DNA of 24,785 nt from Eubacteriaceae bacterium (GTDB lineage: Bacteria; Bacillota; Clostridia; Eubacteriales; Alkalibacteraceae). Where the stretch lies: positions 1 through 24,785 of the forward strand of contig DMAW01000014.1 in NCBI GenBank assembly GCA_003446375.1, written 5' to 3'. A program made the position numbers and the translations under genes. The notes beneath the pieces are model-generated. The model did not search any database. It was not told the DNA's origin and saw only the letters and a program-made list of their open reading frames with translations. Below, piece by piece: positions 1 to 7,798 of this stretch. How positions within the stretch are numbered: the first letter of the stretch is position 1; the number at the start of each line of letters is the position of its first letter.

Positions 1-12
1 CTTTTTATTCAT
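1..12 (-). CDS. Start of a gene cut by the window edge
   Basis: Only four codons (Met-Asn-Lys-Lys) are visible before the window ends. An AGGAG ribosome binding site lies 7 bases upstream of the ATG at position 12, and the start is 24 bp beyond the dctM stop codon on the same strand, so this is very probably the next gene of the TRAP operon. Nothing can be said about its product from four residues. Confidence 0.6.
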
Positions 13-36
13 TAGATCACTCCTAGCAAAATTTTA

Positions 37-1335
37 TTATGAGATCAAGTTGGGCAATGTCATGACGATTGCAGGGAAAAATGTAATCACAATAAGAGTA
101 ACGCCCATGATTATAAAAAACGGAATAAGCGTAACATACATCCGCTCTAGCTTGACGCCTGAAATCAAGTGGCCTATCATCAGCGCTCCGCCGACGGGAG
201 GAGTCATCATTCCGATGGCCAGGTTGAAAATCATTATTATTCCAAAATGCACCGGGTCTACTCCAATGCTCATAGCGATAGGCAAAAATATCGGCGTAGT
301 GATTATAAGTATAGAGCCCATATCCATGATCATGCCGAGCAATATCAAAATGAGGTTTATTATCAGCATAATTACTATAGGATTTTCTGTAACGTTGTAT
401 ATTAAACTTGACAGCATTTGAGGAACCCTTAGATAAGCAATCACAAAGCCAAAGCTAGCAGAAACCCCCATTACCACAAGGAGCCTGGAGGCAGTTGTCA
501 CACATCGGCCCAAAAGGTCCCAAAAGCGCTTTGGTGTCATGTCCCTATATATAAATGTAGTTACGAATAACGCCCATAATATAGCTATTGCAGCTGATTC
601 AGTAGCGGTGAAAACCCCTGTGGTAGCGCCAACGATGATGATCACCAAGGTCATAAGGCCCCAGAAAGATGAAAAGAATGTCTTTATAAGCCTTACAAGG
701 TTAAAAGCATCCCCCTTTGGATAGCCTCTTTTGATTGCGCAGTAAAAAGAATAAATCATAAGCACAAGTGCCAGCAAAAGTCCGGGAACTATGCCTGCAA
801 GAAAAAGCTTGCTGACAGATGCTACGCCTCCGGCAGCCATTGCGTAAATGATCATGTTGTGGCTTGGAGGAATCATAAGTCCCTGTTGGGCGCTGGTTAT
901 GGTTATATTGGTGGCAAATTCTTCATCGTAGCCTTGCTTTTTCATCATGGGGATAAGGACAGTTCCCAAGGAAGAAATGTCAGCAAGAGGTGAACCCGAG
1001 ATTCCGCCAAAAAAAGTACTTGCGGAGATATTTACCATGGCCATGCCTCCCCGAACCCAGCCAATAAGAGCTTCGACAAACTCGATTATTTTTTCAGACA
1101 AGCTGCCGTCTGAGAGTACTTCACCGGCTATTATGAAAAGAGGTATCGCAAGCATGCCATAGGAGCGGATGGTCGCAAGGCCCCTGGTAATTATAATTGA
1201 AAGGGGCAGGCCTAGGTACAGCATGGTACAAGCGCTTGCTATAAGTATCGAAAACATTATTTCCATCCGCATGAAAAGCAAAAATAAAAAAATGCCTAAG
1301 AGCATCAATATGCCAATGGTTTGAGTATCCATCAT
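37..1335 (-). CDS. dctM: TRAP transporter large permease, DctM subunit
   Basis: Large membrane subunit of a tripartite ATP-independent periplasmic-type (TRAP) transporter, which uses an ion gradient to import a substrate delivered by the binding protein. The 432-residue length is normal for DctM, and the protein is almost wholly hydrophobic with about 11-12 membrane segments. Family-typical stretches are visible: GGISGSPLADISSLG near residue 110, QQGLMIPPSHN near 150 and a second glycine/proline-rich repeat (MMTPPVGGALMIGH) near 377-390. The gene overlaps dctQ by 4 bases (ATGA). Two successive ATGs follow AGGAGG: the first is only 4 bases from the site and the second 7, so translation may actually begin at 1332. 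The substrate is unknown. Confidence 0.95.
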   Translation of the reverse strand: MMDTQTIGILMLLGIFLFLLFMRMEIMFSILIASACTMLYLGLPLSIIITRGLATIRSYGMLAIPLFIIAGEVLSDGSLSEKIIEFVEALIGWVRGGMAMVNISASTFFGGISGSPLADISSLGTVLIPMMKKQGYDEEFATNITITSAQQGLMIPPSHNMIIYAMAAGGVASVSKLFLAGIVPGLLLALVLMIYSFYCAIKRGYPKGDAFNLVRLIKTFFSSFWGLMTLVIIIVGATTGVFTATESAAIAILWALFVTTFIYRDMTPKRFWDLLGRCVTTASRLLVVMGVSASFGFVIAYLRVPQMLSSLIYNVTENPIVIMLIINLILILLGMIMDMGSILIITTPIFLPIAMSIGVDPVHFGIIMIFNLAIGMMTPPVGGALMIGHLISGVKLERMYVTLIPFFIIMGVTLIVITFFPAIVMTLPNLIS

Positions 1336-1823
1336 CTTGCCTCCTTTTGCTTTGTTCGGTATTTAAATTTTTTATAGTATTTTTCAAACTTGGCGACTAA
1401 AAAAAGTCCATATCCGGCAGGCATCGCAGCATATGCAAAGGCCTCTGAGATCTTTAGCCCCATATATTTTATGTCGATAGTATTTTTTGTTGCCATGACG
1501 GCGTAACAGAGCATTACAGCAGATACAGCTACTATTAAGATGTCGTAAATAACTTCTTGGATAGATATAAATTTTTTTGATACGAACTTGTCGATGACAG
1601 TGATTTTTATATGCAGATCATTTCTAAGGGCATCGGCTCCGCTTAACATCCCGAGCCATAAAAGAGCAAACAAAACAAGCTCTTCTCCCCATATAGGGGT
1701 TTTGTTAAGCAAATATCGTCCGAATACAACTGCCCACATAACTATGAATATGACTAAAAGCAAAATTCGACATATTACGTTGATTGCTTTAAAAAGATTG
1801 TCGATTCCTTTTTCTAAAGACAC
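1332..1823 (-). CDS. dctQ: TRAP transporter small permease, DctQ subunit
   Basis: Small membrane subunit that pairs with DctM in TRAP importers. It has 163 residues and four hydrophobic segments, with the typical GRYLLNKTPIWGEEL sequence after the first helix and LLWLGMLSGADALRNDLHI in the second. The start is GTG at 1823, 9 bases after an AGGAGG site; no in-frame ATG precedes it. An out-of-frame ATG between the site and the GTG opens a reading frame that stops after four codons. The gene sits between dctP and dctM, with a 4-base stop/start overlap into dctM that suggests translational coupling. Confidence 0.92.
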   Translation of the reverse strand: MSLEKGIDNLFKAINVICRILLLVIFIVMWAVVFGRYLLNKTPIWGEELVLFALLWLGMLSGADALRNDLHIKITVIDKFVSKKFISIQEVIYDILIVAVSAVMLCYAVMATKNTIDIKYMGLKISEAFAYAAMPAGYGLFLVAKFEKYYKKFKYRTKQKEAR

Positions 1824-1850
1824 GGCATATCTCCTCCTTGGTTTAAAAAT

Positions 1851-1883
1851 TTTTGCCCTGCACCTGGTGAGTGCAAGGCAAAA
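1851..1883 (-). terminator. Intercistronic hairpin between dctP and dctQ
   Basis: A 13-bp stem (1851-1863 with 1871-1883, one G-U pair in the transcript) closes a 7-base loop just after the dctP stop codon. On the minus strand it is followed by AAAAATTTTT, so it has only a weak T run. Such hairpins after binding-protein genes commonly cause partial termination or protect the upstream mRNA, giving more binding protein than permease. That role is inferred here. Confidence 0.6.
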
Positions 1884-1886
1884 TAA

Positions 1887-2954
1887 TTATCTTAATGCAC
1901 GAATCTCATCGACTATATCTAAATAGTCAGCTGCGAACTTTTCGTACATAGGCTGAACCATCTCAAAGATATCATTTTTCTCATCTTCTGTAAGCTCAAT
2001 GATCTTGACGCCTTCCGCAAGAAGAGAAGTCTTGATACTTTCTTCATCGGTCTGGTTTTGCTCTCTGTTGTAATCACTGGCCACTTGGGCAGCTTCTTTA
2101 AAGATTTCTTTTTCAGTATCGCTTAGGTCGTTCCAGAGCTTTTCGCTTACGGCTAAAAAACCACCTGCAAATATATGCCCGTCTTCGAGTATGTATGGCG
2201 CGACTTCGTTTAAAAGGCTTGCCTGATAGCCAGAGTATGGATTTTCTGCACCGTCTACTACCCCTGTAGATAATGCGCCGTAAACCTCAGGCCATGCAAT
2301 CGGCGTAGCAGATGCCCCAAATGCTTCTACAAGGCCTACATAGATATCAGATGGCTGAACTCTTATTTTTCTGCCTGCAAGGTCGTGATAAGAGTCCATA
2401 TCCTTTGTGGTAAAGAAGTGTCTTGCTCCTTCTTCTATGTAGCCCAAAGCTACCAGCCCCCAGCCTTGTGAATTGATGTCGTCTAAAACTTCCTGGCCAA
2501 GCTCAGAATCTGCAAATTTCCAGAAGTGGTCTCTGTCAGCTATCATGTAAGGAAGGCCGAAGATGCTGCCTTTTTCATAACCATAGTACCCAAGAAGCTC
2601 TAGCTGTCCTCTGGCAGAGTCGATTACTCCGTCTGAAAACATGTCTCTGATATGAGTTCCGCCTGTTTCGATCTCACCACTTAAGTACTTTATGTGGGTA
2701 ATCTTTCCGCCGCTTAGTTCTTCAATGGTTTCGGCAAACTTGATCTGAGTTCTGCCCATTATATGGTTTTCGCCCATTCTGTCTGCCAGTGAGATTTGCC
2801 GTGTTTCCACTTCTTCTAGGTTGTAGCTGCCTTCGTAAGCGCCTTGGTCTCCATTATCCTGAGCGTCGCTAGATGAACCGCCGCAACCGGCCAATGTGGT
2901 AGTAAGCATAAGACCAATTAGACCTAGTGCCAAGATTTTTTTGTTGATTTTCAT
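1887..2954 (-). CDS. dctP: TRAP transporter substrate-binding lipoprotein, DctP family
   Basis: Extracytoplasmic solute receptor of the TRAP system. I chose the ATG at 2954 (355 residues) because it follows an AGGGGAG site and begins a clear lipoprotein signal peptide: KINKK, a hydrophobic core, then lipobox LAGC with Cys24 as the lipidated residue. The open frame runs further upstream but has no signal-like start. Family hallmarks include GRKIRVQPS (Arg198 corresponds to the conserved carboxylate-binding arginine), then AWPEVYGALSTGVVDGAENP. The carboxylate-binding arginine suggests an acidic substrate such as a dicarboxylate or sugar acid, but the sequence does not decide which. It is the first gene of the operon and is divergent from an AraC-type regulator. 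Confidence 0.95.
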   Translation of the reverse strand: MKINKKILALGLIGLMLTTTLAGCGGSSSDAQDNGDQGAYEGSYNLEEVETRQISLADRMGENHIMGRTQIKFAETIEELSGGKITHIKYLSGEIETGGTHIRDMFSDGVIDSARGQLELLGYYGYEKGSIFGLPYMIADRDHFWKFADSELGQEVLDDINSQGWGLVALGYIEEGARHFFTTKDMDSYHDLAGRKIRVQPSDIYVGLVEAFGASATPIAWPEVYGALSTGVVDGAENPYSGYQASLLNEVAPYILEDGHIFAGGFLAVSEKLWNDLSDTEKEIFKEAAQVASDYNREQNQTDEESIKTSLLAEGVKIIELTEDEKNDIFEMVQPMYEKFAADYLDIVDEIRALR

Positions 2955-2999
2955 GTTATTCTTCTCCCCTTTATATTTGTAATCGAGTTCATGCTTATG

Positions 3000-3055
3000 A
3001 TTATAGTACGGAGCAAGAAGAGAATCATTGCAAAAAAAGCTTAGAACATTGCAAA
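3000..3055 (-). promoter_or_regulatory. dctP promoter with paired CATTGCAAA operator half-sites
   Basis: On the minus strand a perfect TATAAT occupies 3000-3005, about 45 bp from the dctP start. No good -35 box lies 17 bp upstream. Instead two identical 9-base sites, CATTGCAAA (plus-strand orientation), lie at 3026-3034 and 3047-3055, 21 bp apart. The proximal site overlaps the expected -35 position. This matches the way AraC-type dimers bind two same-face half-sites to activate promoters with weak -35 boxes. Binding by the divergent regulator at 3177 is inferred. Confidence 0.6.
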
Positions 3056-3065
3056 TATTGACTTT

Positions 3066-3094
3066 TTGACAGAGAGAATATATTCTGTTATATG
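3066..3094 (+). promoter_or_regulatory. Promoter for the cupin-AraC regulator gene
   Basis: TTGACA at 3066-3071 and TATATG at 3089-3094 are separated by 17 bp, a good vegetative promoter facing the regulator at 3177. An overlapping alternative, TTGACT at 3058-3063 with TATTCT at 3081-3086, also has a 17-bp spacer. Both lie next to the CATTGCAAA sites, so autoregulation is possible. Confidence 0.5.
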
Positions 3095-3176
3095 AAACGC
3101 TATTTTGAATAGAGGAATAAAGTTGATGAAAACCTTGTTTAAAAAAAGAATTCTCTAGAAAGGTTGGAATAAAACA

Positions 3177-4064
3177 ATGAATAATCCGCAAGAATTTCCA
3201 TTTTATAATAAACCTATCCCTAAGATACATGTGGAGGAAGGTTTGAATTTGCTGTATTTTTCTGATGAAAAGCCGGGCAATTTTTTTCTTCACAGCCATG
3301 ACTTTATAGAGGTTATGTTCGTGCTTGATGGCAAAATATCCATATCCGCAGAGGGTGCACGGTACCCGGTGGACAAAGGAAGCGTTGTAATAGTGCCCAA
3401 AGGGCTCTTACACTGCACGATTGTAGAAGAGCAGAGCTTAAAGTATGAGAGATTCGTGCTGCATATAGACCCCAAATACATAGAGAGCATAATCGGAAAT
3501 TACAAGATAGAGTCAAATCGTTTTGATTTTTTAAATGAACCCTGTGTTCGTGAATGCAGTCAAGAGAGCAGATGGAGGCTTAGGGGTATATTGGATAGGA
3601 TCTTCTATGCCGGCGAGCGCACTGGAGAAGTGGGACGAGCCCTTCTCCAGTGCCACACAATGGAGCTTATGATAACTTTTTTAGATATCATGAACAGGGA
3701 CAAAAGATCGAGGCTAGCCATGAAAAACCCTGAGGTAGGACAGATAATAGAGCATATAAACAAAAACTTTACGGATCCGGCATTGGCTATGGGAAACATC
3801 ACGTCACAAGTGTATCTTAGTCCTGGATATATATCTAGGTTGTTTAAAGAGTACACGGGAACGACTATTTACAATTTTCTTATGCAAAAGAGGCTTGAAC
3901 ATGCCAAAGAGCTTATCAAAGATGGCTGGATGGTCACACATGCTTGCATGGAATGCGGGTTTACAGATTACACCTCATTTTTGAAGGCATTTAAAAAAGC
4001 TTATAAAATGACGCCTAAAGACTACCAAAAAGAGTATACGACCAAAAACATCCCGGGAATTTAA
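3177..4064 (+). CDS. AraC family transcriptional regulator with N-terminal cupin
   Basis: Sugar- or metabolite-responsive DNA-binding regulator of 295 residues. The N-terminal half is a cupin-like ligand domain (LHSHDFIEVMFVLDG around residues 39-53, then a DKGSVVIVPKGLLH strand-turn typical of AraC_binding domains). The C-terminal 100 residues form the double helix-turn-helix: FTDPALAMGNITSQVYLSPG, SRLFKEYTGTT, then ACMECGFTDYTSFLKAFKKAYKMTPKDYQ. The start codon is the ATG at 3177; the nearest Shine-Dalgarno-like AAAGG is 13 bases away, so initiation may be weak. It is divergent from the TRAP operon, which it probably controls. It is not closely similar to the two larger AraC-type proteins in this window. 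Confidence 0.93.
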   Translation: MNNPQEFPFYNKPIPKIHVEEGLNLLYFSDEKPGNFFLHSHDFIEVMFVLDGKISISAEGARYPVDKGSVVIVPKGLLHCTIVEEQSLKYERFVLHIDPKYIESIIGNYKIESNRFDFLNEPCVRECSQESRWRLRGILDRIFYAGERTGEVGRALLQCHTMELMITFLDIMNRDKRSRLAMKNPEVGQIIEHINKNFTDPALAMGNITSQVYLSPGYISRLFKEYTGTTIYNFLMQKRLEHAKELIKDGWMVTHACMECGFTDYTSFLKAFKKAYKMTPKDYQKEYTTKNIPGI

Positions 4065-4079
4065 TTCCCGGGGTTTTTT
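4052..4079. terminator. Bidirectional intrinsic terminator
   Basis: CCCGGGAATT at 4052-4061 pairs with AATTCCCGGG at 4063-4072, followed by G and six T on the plus strand. On the minus strand the stem is followed by TGTTTTTGG. It lies between two convergent regulator genes and can end both transcripts. The TAA stop of the plus-strand gene lies inside the hairpin. Confidence 0.85.
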
Positions 4080-4089
4080 AGTCTTCGGA

Positions 4090-5322
4090 TCAATTAGATG
4101 CCTCCTTTGCATATTGTGACGGAGTAATTTGCGTCATCTTCTTAAAGACTCGGGTAAAGTAGTTTAGATCGTTAAATCCTACTATGAATGCAACGTCTGT
4201 AATTGACATATCCTTTTGTTCAAGGAGGAGCTTGGCTTCTTTCACCCTCTGTTGGTTTATATACTCAGTAATTGTATGCCCGGTTTCCGCCTTGAATTTT
4301 CTTGACAGGTGGGAAGGGTTTGACGGTATGGTGTCGGCAATTTCCGTTAATGCAAGACTGCTTTCAAGGTTTAGGTTTATATAGTCTATAGCTTGCCTTA
4401 CAATGGGGCTGTAGCCGGAGGTCGAATGACTTTGTACCAGCTCGCAGTATTCAATGGGTATAATCTCGGAGAGCTTTTTTAAAAAAGGCAGATTTGGAGC
4501 CTTTTCTATCATGATCGCAAACTTTTCCGACAGGTTGTGAATGTATATTGGATTGACGCCTCCCTTTCTGGCCGCCGTGCGGCAAAGGGTGTTTAAAACA
4601 AACAGCAGGTTCTTAAATGAGCGGGTAGGGTCGTTTGGGATCCTATCTGGAATCGAGAAGAAAATTGCTGATTTTTTATTTAAGTCTTTTAGCTTTTCCA
4701 GATCTCCCATGGTGATTGTGTCAAGGAATCTCTTTTCATGTTCGTACCGTGCTTCTACTATGGTATTATTTTCTTCGACTTTATCCTTCAGTGCTTCTAC
4801 GGTTTTAAATGGCGTTGAAACATCGGTTATTGCCACCTTTGGAGGCGATGCTTCCACAGCTGTCATATTGGAAACTATATGGGAAAGTGCATTTGTATCA
4901 TTGTTGCTAAGTACTGATAGGGATTGATAAAACTGCCTAAGGGTGTTTCTTTCACTGACAGGAAACTTGTTTTTATATATTACGTCGCTTATAAAGCTTA
5001 AATCGGGAATCAAAGATAGAAAAGGGCCGATGACTAAAAAACCAATCAAGCGGCTTTGGTGATAATAGCCTGAAGCAATGTATTCCAACCGAAATGAGTT
5101 TATGTAATAACAGCAGATATCTTTTTCGGCCAATATGGCTCTTTTCATATGTTCCAAGTCGCTCTTATCCAAAGAAAGTGAAGTGGGAATAGACCCTCCT
5201 ATTCGGAAGGCGGAAAGCTCAAAATCCATGTCGTAAAAACGGACATCTATCTTAGTGACTAAGTGCAGTGAATTTACTAGTGCCTGTAAGGAAGTACTCA
5301 AGCTATTGTCTTTAGTTTCCAT
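4090..5322 (-). CDS. AraC-type regulator of the GH2/GH3 operon
   Basis: Transcriptional regulator of 410 residues. The C-terminal ~100 residues are an AraC helix-turn-helix domain (SLALTEIADTIPSNPSHLSR, then MSITDVAFIVGFNDLNYFTR and TQITPSQY). The N-terminal ~300 residues are not a cupin. They contain a GFLVIGPF strand near residue 92 and a conserved block near residues 224-272 (RIPNDPTRSFKN ... RKGGVNPIYIHNLSEKFAI) that is also present in the regulator at 21822-23060. The start at 5322 follows AGGTGATATA. The gene is divergent from the GH2 operon across 184 bp and most likely controls it. The layout resembles the regulators of YSIRK-targeted surface proteins in streptococci and staphylococci, but I am not sure of that assignment. 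Confidence 0.9.
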   Translation of the reverse strand: METKDNSLSTSLQALVNSLHLVTKIDVRFYDMDFELSAFRIGGSIPTSLSLDKSDLEHMKRAILAEKDICCYYINSFRLEYIASGYYHQSRLIGFLVIGPFLSLIPDLSFISDVIYKNKFPVSERNTLRQFYQSLSVLSNNDTNALSHIVSNMTAVEASPPKVAITDVSTPFKTVEALKDKVEENNTIVEARYEHEKRFLDTITMGDLEKLKDLNKKSAIFFSIPDRIPNDPTRSFKNLLFVLNTLCRTAARKGGVNPIYIHNLSEKFAIMIEKAPNLPFLKKLSEIIPIEYCELVQSHSTSGYSPIVRQAIDYINLNLESSLALTEIADTIPSNPSHLSRKFKAETGHTITEYINQQRVKEAKLLLEQKDMSITDVAFIVGFNDLNYFTRVFKKMTQITPSQYAKEASN

Positions 5323-5352
5323 TATATCACCTGATTTCTTTTCTTAATTAAT

Positions 5353-5434
5353 ACCATAAAATATTTATAAATGCAATACAAATGCTATTTTCGGCAATAT
5401 TGTATGATAAATGATAATTGGGATGTAATATAAT
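5353..5434 (+). promoter_or_regulatory. GH2/GH3 operon promoter and candidate AraC operators
   Basis: A perfect TATAAT at 5429-5434 serves the GH2 gene; no recognisable -35 box sits 17 bp upstream, as expected for an activator-dependent promoter. Upstream are ACCATAAAATAT (5353-5364) and a 20-base element at 5381-5400 starting AATGCT and ending GCAATAT. Both recur upstream of the second GH2 gene. GCAATA also occurs at 5373 and 5394, 21 bp apart, and AATGC at 5370 and 5381, 11 bp apart. These are helical-turn spacings that suit an AraC-type dimer. Which repeats are functional is inference. Confidence 0.5.
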
Positions 5435-5444
5435 AACCATAAAG

Positions 5445-5485
5445 ATGCAACCGCTTACAGTCGCCTGGAGACAGGGCATAAGCGG
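5445..5485 (+). promoter_or_regulatory. CcpA cre site within a leader hairpin
   Basis: The 15 bases at 5445-5459 (ATGCAACCGCTTACA) match every position of the consensus WTGNAANCGNWNNCW bound by the catabolite control protein CcpA. The site begins about 10 bp after the -10 box, so binding would block transcription. It overlaps an inverted repeat, CCGCTTA at 5451-5457 with TAAGCGG at 5479-5485, with a small inner CCT/AGG stem. The transcript leader can therefore fold just upstream of the GH2 ribosome binding site. Glucose repression of the operon is the likely meaning. Confidence 0.6.
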
Positions 5486-5506
5486 CAATATCAAAGGAGT
5501 GGTAAA

Positions 5507-7771
5507 ATGCGCACAAAGATTCAAATGAATGATGGTTGGGAGTTTTTTAGAGAAGGACAAAAGTCTGTTAAAGTATCGATTCCTCATACATGGAATGCAA
5601 TAGACGGAGCAAACGGCTTTGATTACTATAAGGGGCAATGCATATACAAAAAAGAATTTTTCGTCGAAAAATCAAATGAAAGCAACAGCTTGTTTCTTGA
5701 ATTTGAAGGATCTAACAGCGTAACGGATGTATATGCCAACGGTAGGCATTTGGGACAGCACAGAGGAGGCTACTCAACATTTAGATTCGACGTTACAAAG
5801 GTGCTGAAATTTGGAGAGATGAACGACTTAGAGGTTAGAGTAGACAATACCGTATTTGAAGATGTCTATCCTCAAATGGCCGACTTTACCTTCTACGGCG
5901 GCATATACAGGGACGTAAGTTTAATAGTTTCTAATCTAATACACTTTGATTTGATGGATTACGGTTCTCAAGGTATATACGTAATCCAAAAGAATGTCAC
6001 TGATGAAGTTGCAGAGCTTGAGGTAAAAACTAGGATCTCGAATGACAGCGATGAAGATAAAAAGGTTAGGATTTGGATAGATATTAAAGACTCAGAGGGC
6101 GAGATAGCGGCATACGGAGCAAAAGAAGTATTGCTGGCACCTAAGGAGACTAAGATAGAATCATTAGAAATACAAATAGAAAGCCCGAGGCTGTGGAATG
6201 GAAAAAAAGATGCTCATATGTATACAGCTATATGCTCTTTGACGAGCTTCAACGATACTATAGATTATGTGGAGATACCATTTGGCACGAGGTATTTTCA
6301 TGTGGATGCTGAGAAAGGATTTTTCTTAAACGGCAAGTATCTGCCTTTAAACGGCGTGTCAAGGCATCAAGACAGAAAAGACATGGGCTGGGCCATAACA
6401 AGTAAAGAGCAGGATGAGGACATGGCTCTTATAAAAGAGGTTGGAGCAACATCTATAAGGCTTGCCCACTATCAGCATAACCAATACTTTTACGATTTAT
6501 GCGACAGAGAAGGCATGATCGTATGGGCAGAGATTCCCTTTATATCTATCATGTCTAAAACAGAGACTGAAGGGATCAACCCTAAGCTGCAGCTTAAAGA
6601 GCTAATAAGGCAAAATTTCAACCACCCTTCAATAATCTTTTGGGGTGTGCAAAACGAGATACAAATAGGCGGAGACAGGCCGGAAGTCAGAAAAGTGGTA
6701 AAAGAGCTTAATGAAATTGCCAAGGCCGAGGATCCAACAAGGCTTACTACCATGGCTAATGTAATGTTCGTAGAGGATGAAGATGAGTATAACTTCATCA
6801 CCGACACTGTGGGATACAACAAATACTACGGCTGGTATACAGGAAAGACAGAAGATTTTGGACCATGGATTGATGAATTTCACAAGAAAAACCCAGGAGT
6901 AAAGCTTGGAATCTCAGAATACGGGGCGGAAGGTATAATCCAGTACCATAATGATGATCCAAAGGTGAAAGACTACAGCGAGGAATACCATGCCCTATAC
7001 CATGAGACTGTTTGGAAGATATTTAAAGAGAGACCTTTTTTATGGTCAACCTACGTTTGGAACATGTTTGATTTTGGAGCAAACATAAGAGACGAAGGCG
7101 GGGTAAGGGGAAGAAACAACAAAGGGCTGGTTACCTATGACAGAAAGATAAAAAAAGATGCCTTCTATCTTTACAAGGCTTATTGGTCTGAAGAAAAGTT
7201 TGTACATATAACGGGAAAAAGATATGTGGACAGGCCGGGAAAGTCCATGGACATTAAGGTATATTCAAATTGCGACAAGGTAAGCCTTGCCTTAAACGGA
7301 GTGCAGATTTCCTTTGATGAAAGAGACGAACATATCTTTATATTTAAGGATATCGAGTTAAAAGATGGTCTAAACACGGTAAAAGCAGTTGCTGTTGAGG
7401 GTGAAAGCAAATATAAAGACACTGGGGTGTTTAATAGAGTTGACAACATAAATGAAAGCTACCAAGCGCCGGAGCAATCGGGTGGAGTAGTTGCAAATTG
7501 GTTTGAGACCCCGAATCTTGATGATGTGGAAATCGAAGATATTGAAATAAGTGATGAATTCTACTCTACGAACTGTTCATTTGGAGAACTCTTTGAAAAT
7601 CCTGAAACCAAAAAGATAATGGAGAAGTTTTTCCCGGGATTTGAAGATCATCCGATGTTTGGGATGGCTCAGGGCATGAAAATAGATCAGATAGCAGAAA
7701 TGGCACCTGAAAAATTTGACGATAAGCTTCTGTATTCGCTTAATAAAGAGCTAATTAAGATAGAAAAATAA
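5507..7771 (+). CDS. GH2 family beta-glycosidase (beta-galactosidase/beta-glucuronidase-like)
   Basis: Retaining cytoplasmic beta-glycosidase of 754 residues. Order of domains: sugar-binding jelly roll (about 1-145, with IPHTWNAIDG and GGIYRDV), immunoglobulin-like domain (150-265), TIM barrel (270-560), beta-rich C-terminal domain, and a helical tail (from about 660). The acid/base is Glu384 in FWGVQNEIQ and the nucleophile is Glu471 in GISEYGAE. An Asn-x-Lys motif (NNKG) after the barrel occurs in glucuronidases but also in many clostridial and Bacteroides beta-galactosidases, so specificity is not settled. There is no signal peptide. AAAGGAG lies 9 bases before the ATG. The gene shares an operon with the GH3 gene and is divergent from an AraC-type regulator. 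Confidence 0.92.
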   Translation: MRTKIQMNDGWEFFREGQKSVKVSIPHTWNAIDGANGFDYYKGQCIYKKEFFVEKSNESNSLFLEFEGSNSVTDVYANGRHLGQHRGGYSTFRFDVTKVLKFGEMNDLEVRVDNTVFEDVYPQMADFTFYGGIYRDVSLIVSNLIHFDLMDYGSQGIYVIQKNVTDEVAELEVKTRISNDSDEDKKVRIWIDIKDSEGEIAAYGAKEVLLAPKETKIESLEIQIESPRLWNGKKDAHMYTAICSLTSFNDTIDYVEIPFGTRYFHVDAEKGFFLNGKYLPLNGVSRHQDRKDMGWAITSKEQDEDMALIKEVGATSIRLAHYQHNQYFYDLCDREGMIVWAEIPFISIMSKTETEGINPKLQLKELIRQNFNHPSIIFWGVQNEIQIGGDRPEVRKVVKELNEIAKAEDPTRLTTMANVMFVEDEDEYNFITDTVGYNKYYGWYTGKTEDFGPWIDEFHKKNPGVKLGISEYGAEGIIQYHNDDPKVKDYSEEYHALYHETVWKIFKERPFLWSTYVWNMFDFGANIRDEGGVRGRNNKGLVTYDRKIKKDAFYLYKAYWSEEKFVHITGKRYVDRPGKSMDIKVYSNCDKVSLALNGVQISFDERDEHIFIFKDIELKDGLNTVKAVAVEGESKYKDTGVFNRVDNINESYQAPEQSGGVVANWFETPNLDDVEIEDIEISDEFYSTNCSFGELFENPETKKIMEKFFPGFEDHPMFGMAQGMKIDQIAEMAPEKFDDKLLYSLNKELIKIEK

Positions 7772-7798
7772 AAGCATGTATTTTGGGAGGATTACTTA

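Noticed and set aside
2955..3299. N-terminal extension of the dctP reading frame
   Set aside because: The extra sequence crosses the divergent promoter and the start of the regulator gene, while the ATG at 2954 has a ribosome site and a lipoprotein signal peptide.
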